Positions 42,521 to 48,472 of a stretch of DNA of 48,472 nucleotides are shown piece by piece. The notes under the pieces are model-generated. The model was not told the DNA's origin. It worked only from the letters and a program-made list of their open reading frames with translations, and searched no databases. The stretch is from the NCBI GenBank assembly GCA_947381435.1, contig CANCVE010000022.1:1-48472 (forward strand), read 5' to 3'. Source of the DNA: Chitinophagaceae bacterium. Its GTDB lineage: Bacteria > Bacteroidota > Bacteroidia > Chitinophagales > Chitinophagaceae. Every line of letters starts with the position of its first letter. Positions within the stretch are counted from its first letter, which is position 1. The position numbers were made by a program, and so were the translations under genes.

Positions 42521-42552
42521 TTGGTCACGCTGTCAATTTTATACTACATTTG
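42521..42552 (+). promoter_or_regulatory. -33/-7 promoter of the DUF1398 gene
   Basis: TTG (42521-42523) is followed after 21 bases by TACATTTG (42545-42552), a perfect TAnnTTTG. Transcription would start near 42560, about 34 bases before ATG 42594. Confidence 0.65.
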
Positions 42553-42593
42553 TTGTGGTAAATCTACTAGTATGAATGTAATAAATTAATTAA

Positions 42594-43016
42594 ATGTTCT
42601 CAACAGAAGGATTCAGAATTGCGAAAGCGAAGGTGAAAGACAGGGCAGGATTTCCAGGTTATGTAGCACATCTAAAGGAAATTGGCATCTCGTACTATGA
42701 AAACTTTCTAGAATATGGGGAGGCTCATTACTTTAGCAAGAACGGGTTTAAATCGTCAATTGGTAAAAGATATGTAGGCATAAAAGTGGCAGATACTAGT
42801 GATAGCAAACAATTCTTGATACACCTTAAAGAGTTTGATGAAGCCAAATTCGATTACCTTACCTTTTGTAACCATTGTGCCAATTGCGGCGTAGAAAAGT
42901 GGATAGTCTCTATTGAGGATATGACAATCACTTATTATAATAAAGCAGGCGAAGTAATTTATAAGGAGAATATTCCTGCTACCCCGGATTCAAAGAAGTT
43001 GGAACTAGATATGTAG
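42594..43016 (+). CDS. DUF1398-family protein (YbcV-like)
   Basis: A 140-residue soluble protein. GFPGYVAHLKEIGISYYENF near the N-terminus, then EAHYFSKNGFKS, LTFCNHCANCGVEKWIVSIE and MTITYYNKAGEVIYKENIP match the DUF1398 family (E. coli YbcV and relatives). These are small proteins of unknown role found scattered in many bacteria and in prophage regions. The FCNHCANCG segment has three close cysteines that could bind a metal, but this is inference. Full family length. It stands alone with its own promoter. Confidence 0.85.
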   Translation: MFSTEGFRIAKAKVKDRAGFPGYVAHLKEIGISYYENFLEYGEAHYFSKNGFKSSIGKRYVGIKVADTSDSKQFLIHLKEFDEAKFDYLTFCNHCANCGVEKWIVSIEDMTITYYNKAGEVIYKENIPATPDSKKLELDM

Positions 43017-43216
43017 TTGCTCCATAACTTTCAATATGAATATTACCTTACTATAGTTGTAAAAGTAAATTAAGAAACTCTAAGTAAAATAATGTGTCTT
43101 TTTTAACTTTATAGCTTATGTTACGCATTTTTATTCACATTTAGTAAAATTAAACACTTAGTCAAAAATTAGGGGGCAAATGTTTCCAAGTTATATAACT
43201 TATGGAGAAATAAAGG

Positions 43217-43317
43217 CTTAAACACATAGGGTTCATAGGGACATATCTATGTGACCTTAAAGTGCAACGCTTCTTACCTTATTTTTCTATGTGTCTAATG
43301 TTCCTATGTGTTAAATG
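43217..43317. repeat. Intergenic inverted repeat, ACACATAGG-type arms
   Basis: The left arm (about 43217-43253) reads CTTAAACACATAGGGTTCAT and so on. The right arm (about 43283-43317) is its degenerate complement (CTATGTGTCTAATGTTCC, TATGTGTTAAAT). It lies in the 396-base gap between the DUF1398 gene and the HsdR-N-like gene. The rest of that gap shows no gene. Confidence 0.65.
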
Positions 43318-43412
43318 AAAAGGCTTTGCTATCGTGTTGATAAATATACGTAAGGTGAGTTAATGACTTAATACTTACAACTTGTTACTTTTAGCTTGCT
43401 TGTCAGCGCAGA

Positions 43413-43841
43413 TTATAAAGGAAATTCTTTTATCTCTATAAATGAATGCTGTTTCTTTTCAAATAAATAAACATCTGTTCCATTACTCAAGCACAAATAA
43501 GGCACAGGCAAGGCAAGATGATACCTCAATATTTGTTGTAGGGTAACTTCATTTATTGGCACATTGGGTTCCTTACATTCTATAATCATCCAAGGCAATG
43601 AAGCTTTATAAACTATGATGTCGCAACGCTTTCGCAAGTCGCCAAGTTTTATTTCTTTTTCAATACTAAATAAGGATGCAGGATACTTTGCTGTCTGCAA
43701 AAGAAACTGAATCATGTTTTGACGAACCCACTCTTCTGGTGTCAGTTTAACCCATCTTTTCCTTACTTCATCGAAGATAATTTCCTTATTTTCTTCAACT
43801 TTTATCTTGAAACTAAACGCCGGATAATTAATTTTAATCAT
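43413..43841 (-). CDS. Stand-alone HsdR N-terminal-like protein (PD-(D/E)xK nuclease fold)
   Basis: A 142-residue protein. It matches the N-terminal nuclease domain of type I restriction R subunits (HSDR_N_2): WVKLTPEEWVRQNMIQFLLQ, then E61, D74 in RKRCDIIVY, and E88-x-K90 in MIIECKEP, the PD-(D/E)xK triad, followed by LQQILRYHLALPVPYLCLSN. No helicase domain is attached and no hsdM/hsdS genes are near, so it is not part of a complete type I system. Such orphan proteins are widespread in Bacteroidota with unknown function. ATG at 43841 is preferred to an upstream ATG at 43892, whose extra 17 hydrophobic residues lie over the palindromic divergent region. Confidence 0.83.
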   Translation of the reverse strand: MIKINYPAFSFKIKVEENKEIIFDEVRKRWVKLTPEEWVRQNMIQFLLQTAKYPASLFSIEKEIKLGDLRKRCDIIVYKASLPWMIIECKEPNVPINEVTLQQILRYHLALPVPYLCLSNGTDVYLFEKKQHSFIEIKEFPL

Positions 43842-43866
43842 AAATAAAAGTAAAAGATTATTTTTA

Positions 43867-43898
43867 CGCACAAATATGTGCAAAATTATCATTGTGCG
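43867..43898. promoter_or_regulatory. Nested palindrome in a divergent intergenic region
   Basis: GCACA, AATA, TGTGC (43868-43881) is a perfect small dyad. A wider CGCACAA...TTGTGCG pair spans 43867-43898. It sits between the divergent starts at 43841 and 43926, where a shared operator would be expected. No binding protein can be named. Confidence 0.4.
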
Positions 43899-43925
43899 CC
43901 TTATTAAATTATAAATTTTTTATTA

Positions 43926-44696
43926 ATGAAGACAAAAGAAGAAATAGTAAACAACTGGCTCCCTCGTTATACAGGAGAAGCTTTAGAGAATTTTGGTGAG
44001 TATATTTTGCTTACCAACTTTATAAAATATGTAGAGTTATTTGCTGAATGGAATAAAGTGCCTGTAGTAGGCAGAGACCGTTCTTTTCAGTGTGCAACCG
44101 CAGACGGGATAACTATCATAAACTTTGGTATGGGTAGCCCAGGAGCCGCAACAGTAATGGATTTGTTGAGTGCCATACATCCCAAAGCAGTCCTTTTTTT
44201 AGGTAAATGCGGTGGACTAAAGAAGCGCAATAAGATTGGTGACTTGATATTGCCCATTGCAGCCATCAGAGGTGAAGGTACTAGTAATGACTATTTTCCT
44301 CCGGAAGTGCCCGCAATGCCAGCATTTGCCTTGCAAAAAGCCATATCTACTACTATTAGAGATTATAACATTGATTATTGGACTGGGACTGTTTACACAA
44401 CCAACCGTAGGGTTTGGGAACATGATGATGCATTTAAAGATTATCTTACTAAGGTTCGTGCTTATGCAATAGACATGGAAACGGCAACAATTTTTACCGT
44501 TGGTTTCTATAATAAAATACCTACAGGGGCTTTATTGTTGGTAAGCGATTCGCCCATGATTCCTGATGGAGTAAAAACAGAAGAAAGCGACAAGAAAGTA
44601 ACTACAGAGTTTGTAGAAAGGCATATCCGAATAGGGATGGATTCTTTAAAACAACTGATAAACAACGGCGCCACAGTAAGGCACTTGCAGTTTTAA
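43926..44696 (+). CDS. amn: AMP nucleosidase, short form
   Basis: A 256-residue enzyme of the nucleoside phosphorylase/hydrolase fold. Key segments are INFGMGSPGAATVMDLLSAI, VLFLGKCGGLKKRNKIGDLI (phosphate/ribose loop) and YAIDMETATIFTVGF, the M-E-T ribose-binding motif, followed by LLLVSDSPMIPDG. It lacks the N-terminal domain of the longer E. coli Amn, as usual for the Bacteroidota short form. The reaction is AMP plus water to adenine and ribose 5-phosphate, in purine salvage. Divergent from the HsdR-N-like gene; its 3' end faces tamL across a long inverted repeat. Confidence 0.88.
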   Translation: MKTKEEIVNNWLPRYTGEALENFGEYILLTNFIKYVELFAEWNKVPVVGRDRSFQCATADGITIINFGMGSPGAATVMDLLSAIHPKAVLFLGKCGGLKKRNKIGDLILPIAAIRGEGTSNDYFPPEVPAMPAFALQKAISTTIRDYNIDYWTGTVYTTNRRVWEHDDAFKDYLTKVRAYAIDMETATIFTVGFYNKIPTGALLLVSDSPMIPDGVKTEESDKKVTTEFVERHIRIGMDSLKQLINNGATVRHLQF

Positions 44697-44708
44697 TTGA
44701 GAGGAAAA

Positions 44709-44827
44709 GAGGATATAGGCAAAGAGGCAAATAGTAAAAAGTAGAGGAGGCAAGAAAGTTGGAAGTTTGAATGACAAATATAATGTCGATCTTATTTCTA
44801 ACTCCTTGCCTCTTTACCTATATCCTC
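44709..44827. repeat. Long inverted repeat between convergent amn and tamL
   Basis: 44709-44730 (GAGGATATAGGCAAAGAGG...) and 44806-44827 are complementary over 22 bases with one mismatch. Weaker pairing extends outward through purine-rich words. About 75 bases separate the arms. It may act as a bidirectional transcription barrier, though the spacer is long for an intrinsic terminator. Confidence 0.75.
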
Positions 44828-44839
44828 ATTCCCTCTTCA

Positions 44840-47215
44840 CTAAAACGGCAATCCAATACCAAGTTGGAAGGCGTAGTTCCGGATGTTTACACCATTTTGG
44901 CGGGTGCTTGTCCATTCAAAGTTTCTAATGTTCATCCATCCATCATTCGTTTGTCTAGCAGGGTCTTTTACTTTATAGGCAACATCTATACGGATGAGAA
45001 AATAGGTAAAGTCTACCCGCAACCCAGAACCAATGCCAATGGCAATATCTTTCCCTAATCTGCTCAAAGAAATAGAAGCATTAGGGTCTGAAGCTTGTTT
45101 GTTTAAAGTCCAGATATTACCAACGTCGGCATATAATGCGCTACCTATCTTAACACCTCCAATGGTTCCAATAGGAAAACGATATTCCAGATTGCCTTCT
45201 ATCGATAAATCTCCATATCTGTCCGTATAGCCACTTGTAGAAGTATCAGTTGCTAAAGAAGAACCATTACCCAATTGTCGCAAACCCCATGCTCGCATAC
45301 TATTAGGGCCACCCAAAAAGTATTGTTTAAACACAGGAAGCGATTGCCCGTTGTGTATACCAATGCCCGTATAGAAACGGGAAGCGAACTCAGTTTGAGG
45401 ATATTTCTTAATATATCTATACTCCGCTTCAAGCTTGTTATAATTAAAAATGTTTTCTGATTTTAATAATTGACTTATGATGGCACCACTTTCTTCATAC
45501 GCCAAACGGATATAATGATTCTTTGTAGGATCTCGTCTACTATTAAATGTCTTGGTAAAGGTTAGGCTAGTCCCTACTACATTACCATCTCTAAATGAGT
45601 TTCTTAAGGAGGGAGTTGTTTTAAAAAGCGTATCCAAGCCAATAAGTGTATCTACCTTATATAGCTCTACATTTGGAAGCTTAATAAAGACGGTATTATT
45701 GCCTTTGGTAGCTTCAAAACCTACGCTACCTACAACAGAACGAAGTCCATATAAATTTTTTCTGTCTGTATATGAGCCAGCCACAGAAAACAGGGTACGT
45801 TTATTATCTAATTTTTCTAAATATGACCAATGCTTTATTGGTAATATCAAACGAGGAAAGATGTAGGTATGGCTAAGGTTTACTTGCGTAGTTTGTAGTA
45901 AGGAGTTGTTGCCTGTGTTTTGTAGTTTATGGCTCACATTAAGCTCCACACCAAACCGAAGACTAGTAATTGATTGTACAGCCTGATGCCCAATGTTTCT
46001 GTTTTTGTAGCTGAAGTTGGTAGCAATACCCAACAAGTTACTAGAGGCAATATCTCCCGTGTTTCTACTAAATTCTTGGTCTACCGTAAAGCTTTGTTTC
46101 TTTTCAGGTACCATAAATACATACAAGTCAATGCTATCCTTGTCTCTAATCTGTGTTTTGATGTCTACTTGTTTCCAAGTACCTATTTGCGATAACCGAT
46201 TCAAGGTTTTAAAGTATAAACCCTCATTAAAAAGGTCGCCATTATGCAAGTAAGTGTGTTCTCTCAAAGGTCTGAAATGATATTTATCATCCGCATAAAA
46301 TACGGTAGCTTCCTTGTTTGAGTACGACATAAAATCTTGCCGGGCAATGGTAACTTCAGGGTTATAATAAGCATTCTTTAGGTCGGGATAATAAAATACT
46401 TTACCTACATGAAACTGGTGAAAGGCTAGCGAGTCTCTACCTGGTCTGGAAGCAATGGTAATATTCCAACGTGGGTTTTCTTTTTTCTTCCTATCCGCTT
46501 CTGCTATTAGCTGTGCCTGTTTAAAGGGGTCTAGTGTGATGGTTAAAAACTTAGTATCTAGCGTATCCAAAAGTGCGTAAATGTTTTCCCTAGAAAATTT
46601 ATAATATCCATTTTGATGATACCAGTTCATCATTCGTTCTAGTTCGTTGTTTACGCTTTCTTTAGTGTAGGGTTCTCCCTTAATTAATAAAGAGTTTTTT
46701 GCTTGCAGAAGTGCTAGTTTTTGCAAACTAGAATCAATGGGTTCTTGCAGGCTATCAATCATATTGTAGGCTACAGTGTCTATTCTTATTATTTTTCCTA
46801 GGGCAATAGTTACTTGCACGATAGCCCTTATTTGTTTGCCGGCAGTATCTATATGAAATGAATTGCTGTAGGTAGAATGATAATATCCTTGCGAATTGAG
46901 GTAGGCATTCATGTAGTTTCGGCTATGGGTAAGGTTGTTTGAATCGAAGGCGGGAGGATTGCGAAGCACGAAGAATATACCCACTTGTTGCACCCTGACG
47001 GCACGCATACTGTCGTCCCAACAATTATTCAATGCCTCGGTTAATCTTTTTTTCTCATCTTTGGTGATATTCCCTTTAAGTACAATCTTATTTTGGTAAA
47101 CGAAAGCTTTTCCACGAGGGTAGTCTTTTACACTACTACACGATTGGATAAGGAAAGCAAAACAAAGCGTAAAAAGAAAGGTAAAGAAGAAGTTTGTTTT
47201 GCAGATAAAACGCAT
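44840..47215 (-). CDS. tamL: TamL: lipidated BamA/TamA-family outer-membrane protein
   Basis: A 791-residue protein. It has a lipoprotein signal peptide (FFTFLFTLCFAFLIQSCSS, lipidated C26). POTRA-like domains follow (SRNYMNAYLNSQGYY; KESVNNELERMMNWYHQNGY), then a C-terminal Omp85 barrel. Near position 650-665 the barrel has FLGGPNSMRAWGLRQLG, the conserved L6-loop signature of BamA/TamA, and a final aromatic strand FQLGIGLPF. Lipidated TamA homologues (TamL) are a Bacteroidota variant thought to act with TamB in outer-membrane assembly. The start is certain from the signal peptide. Its ATG is only 5 bases from the divergent trmH-family ATG. Confidence 0.88.
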   Translation of the reverse strand: MRFICKTNFFFTFLFTLCFAFLIQSCSSVKDYPRGKAFVYQNKIVLKGNITKDEKKRLTEALNNCWDDSMRAVRVQQVGIFFVLRNPPAFDSNNLTHSRNYMNAYLNSQGYYHSTYSNSFHIDTAGKQIRAIVQVTIALGKIIRIDTVAYNMIDSLQEPIDSSLQKLALLQAKNSLLIKGEPYTKESVNNELERMMNWYHQNGYYKFSRENIYALLDTLDTKFLTITLDPFKQAQLIAEADRKKKENPRWNITIASRPGRDSLAFHQFHVGKVFYYPDLKNAYYNPEVTIARQDFMSYSNKEATVFYADDKYHFRPLREHTYLHNGDLFNEGLYFKTLNRLSQIGTWKQVDIKTQIRDKDSIDLYVFMVPEKKQSFTVDQEFSRNTGDIASSNLLGIATNFSYKNRNIGHQAVQSITSLRFGVELNVSHKLQNTGNNSLLQTTQVNLSHTYIFPRLILPIKHWSYLEKLDNKRTLFSVAGSYTDRKNLYGLRSVVGSVGFEATKGNNTVFIKLPNVELYKVDTLIGLDTLFKTTPSLRNSFRDGNVVGTSLTFTKTFNSRRDPTKNHYIRLAYEESGAIISQLLKSENIFNYNKLEAEYRYIKKYPQTEFASRFYTGIGIHNGQSLPVFKQYFLGGPNSMRAWGLRQLGNGSSLATDTSTSGYTDRYGDLSIEGNLEYRFPIGTIGGVKIGSALYADVGNIWTLNKQASDPNASISLSRLGKDIAIGIGSGLRVDFTYFLIRIDVAYKVKDPARQTNDGWMNIRNFEWTSTRQNGVNIRNYAFQLGIGLPF

Positions 47216-47220
47216 TATGT

Positions 47221-47955
47221 ATGTATAAGTTAAGTAAAAATGAAGTCAAATTAATTCAATCATTATGCCATAAAAAACACCGACTAGCAGAAGGATTGTT
47301 TATAGCAGAGGGTGTAAAGTTGGTGGAAGAAATCATAAAAAGCAAGTTCGTAATAAAAAAAATATATGCTACCGATAAATGGGCTGCTCCAGTAAAGACC
47401 GATAGTAACCTAGTAATCACCATTTCTCCCGAAGATTTAGAACGGATAAGCCTTCTTCAAACCCCCAATCAGGTGTTGGCATTGGTAGAAATTCCTGTTA
47501 TATTTCCTAAAGTACAGCTAGAAAACCGCCTCTCCATCATGCTTGATGGCATACAAGATCCTGGCAACTTTGGCACCATCATCAGGTTGGCAGATTGGTT
47601 TGGTATAGAGCAGATTATTTGCAGCCACGATACGGTAGAACTGTACAACCCCAAAACAATACAGAGCACCATGGGCAGTGTAGTGCGGGTAAACATTGTG
47701 TACCAAGACCTAAAAGAAGTATTGCAAACCACAAAAGTGCCAGTTTATGGTGCATTGTTAGAAGGACAAAGCATTTATAAAGTAGCCAAACCCTCAGAAG
47801 GAATATTATTAATTGGCAGTGAGGGCAAGGGAATAGGAGAGGAGTTGCTGCCATATATTACAAACCCCATAACGATACCTCGCATTGGTGGTGCCGAAAG
47901 TCTGAATGCCGGCGTAGCAACGGGAATATTGTTATCGCATTTGGTGGGGGGATAA
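47221..47955 (+). CDS. TrmH/SpoU-family RNA 2'-O-methyltransferase
   Basis: A 244-residue SPOUT enzyme. The N-terminal substrate-binding domain begins KLSKNEVKLIQSLCHKKHR and GLFIAEGVKLVEE. The catalytic knot has MLDGIQDPGNFGTIIRLADW, LYNPKTIQSTMGSVVRVNIV and LLIGSEGKGIGEELL, ending IPRIGGAESLNAGVATGILL, the three SpoU motifs. It is most like 23S rRNA guanosine 2'-O-methyltransferases, but the exact RNA target is not readable. ATG 47221 is required to keep the conserved N-terminus. It is head to head with tamL, 5 bases between start codons, so its promoter must lie inside tamL. Confidence 0.92.
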   Translation: MYKLSKNEVKLIQSLCHKKHRLAEGLFIAEGVKLVEEIIKSKFVIKKIYATDKWAAPVKTDSNLVITISPEDLERISLLQTPNQVLALVEIPVIFPKVQLENRLSIMLDGIQDPGNFGTIIRLADWFGIEQIICSHDTVELYNPKTIQSTMGSVVRVNIVYQDLKEVLQTTKVPVYGALLEGQSIYKVAKPSEGILLIGSEGKGIGEELLPYITNPITIPRIGGAESLNAGVATGILLSHLVGG

Positions 47956-48060
47956 AATCAACCGCAGAGGTCGCAGAGTTATTTGCACAGAGAAAAGCAG
48001 AGGGGCTTTACTATTAGGTAAAAATTGTTCAATTTCAGGACGCAAAGGCGAGATAGGGAA
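47956..48060. other. Intergenic stretch with rRNA-methylase 3' flank
   Basis: A short non-coding stretch after the TrmH-family gene. It contains CCGCAGAGGTCGCAGAG, a purine-rich word of a kind often seen as intergenic low-complexity DNA in Bacteroidota. No terminator is evident. Confidence 0.4.
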
Positions 48061-48327
48061 TTAATTGTCAGGGTCTAGTAATTCATCATATTTACTTGGG
48101 TCTTTCAAATCTTTTAACCACAAAGAAAGTGTTGAAGGAAGTTTTTTATGGATAATTTTCTTGTTTGAATGAATCCTTTTGTCATTTTTAGTAATAAACT
48201 CCTCTGTTTCTATAGTCAATGTTTGTTTACTTACTTCATAAATTTGAGTAAGTCTCTTGCTGTAGTCTATTCCTCTTTTTATATAGGAATCTATGTCCGA
48301 GTAAATTATACTTGATAAAAAATATGG
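48061..48327 (-). pseudogene. Uncharacterised open stretch beside a transposase, no start codon
   Basis: On the minus strand the frame is open from the stop at 48061-48063 back to a stop at 48328-48330. It reads with normal composition: YSKRLTQIYEVSKQTLTIE, then KKLPSTLSLWLKDLKDPSKY and DELLDPDN at the end. There is no ATG or GTG; a TTG inside could start about 50 residues. It lies 5 bases beyond the end of the transposase fragment. It may be the remnant of a gene cut by the insertion sequence, or a small passenger gene. No family recognised. Confidence 0.35.
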
Positions 48328-48332
48328 TTATT

Positions 48333-48472
48333 CTAAATCTTGTGTGGGATATTAATTTTCCCATAATAGAACATCACATTAATCCTAAACCGTTCAAAAT
48401 TTACAAATCCTCTTGCCTTTGCTATTAGGGACTGGATGTTTCCATTGATTCTTTCATGTTGTGCACTCGTTG
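48333..48472 (-). mobile_element. C-terminal end of an ISL3-like transposase (runs off the window)
   Basis: On the minus strand the last 46 codons of a reading frame are visible, ending at the stop 48333-48335. They read TSAQHERINGNIQSLIAKAR, then GFVNFERFRINVMFYYGKI. The E-R-I-N...I...A-R-G-F-x-N-F-x-x-F-R pattern matches the end of DDE_Tnp_ISL3 transposases. The glutamate in HERIN is likely the third catalytic acid. The gene starts beyond the window. No terminal inverted repeat can be recognised from this part alone. Confidence 0.7.

Noticed and set aside
43413-43841. Type I restriction-modification system
   Set aside because: Only the nuclease-like N-terminal domain is present; no helicase, methylase or specificity genes are nearby.

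Overview
The window is AT-rich chromosomal DNA of a Bacteroidota bacterium, most likely of the Chitinophagaceae/Sphingobacteriia type. The lineage call rests on several lineage-typical features. These are two proteins with type IX secretion (T9SS) type A sorting domains, a lipidated TamA-like protein (TamL), a Porin_10-like outer-membrane protein, a TonB-dependent receptor with a carboxypeptidase-regulatory-like N-terminus, the short form of AMP nucleosidase, membrane-anchored AraC and LytTR regulators, a flexixanthin/saproxanthin-type carotenoid cluster, and promoters of the -33 TTG / -7 TAnnTTTG type.

Layout. 1-6.65 kb: the end of a surface-polysaccharide locus, with two GT2 glycosyltransferases, a GT-B glycosyltransferase, a methyltransferase and a YfhO-type membrane protein. 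6.7-8.9 kb: a small membrane protein, a queuosine-precursor transporter and an unrecognised protein, separated by inverted-repeat elements. 8.95-9.19 kb: an array of 21-bp palindromic units. 9.8-16.4 kb: a regulatory/accessory block with a membrane AraC regulator, an XRE repressor, a receiver-DHp protein without a kinase domain, a zinc-ribbon-like membrane protein, and two tandem GT2-like paralogues with eroded catalytic motifs plus a coupled small membrane protein. 16.9-28.9 kb: two secreted T9SS substrates, one with an NlpC/P60-like cysteine-peptidase signature and one giant 3367-residue adhesin-like protein (about 15 Ig-like, 2 PKD-like, 2 further Ig-like and 29 short cysteine-bearing repeats).

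29.3-33.4 kb: carotenoid genes crtD-cruF-crtZ-crtY, which together fit a monocyclic hydroxylated carotenoid of the saproxanthin/myxol kind made from lycopene supplied elsewhere. 33.5 kb: tRNA-Arg(CCG). 33.6-38.5 kb: porin, ribD, rlmH and a LytTR regulator. 38.7-41.7 kb: TonB-dependent receptor and an acetyltransferase. 41.94-42.2 kb: a second palindrome array, period 42 bp, again on a 21-bp dyad lattice. 42.6-48 kb: a DUF1398 protein, an HsdR-N-like nuclease-fold protein, AMP nucleosidase, tamL and a TrmH-family rRNA methyltransferase whose start codons lie back to back. The right edge holds the C-terminus of an ISL3-like transposase and a decayed reading frame.

The most unusual non-coding content is (i) the two palindrome arrays of unrelated sequence sharing a 21-bp dyad spacing and (ii) a recurrent class of long, degenerate intergenic inverted repeats lying at gene ends, whose arms sometimes supply stop codons. 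All identifications come from reading motifs and known family features; no database search was run.
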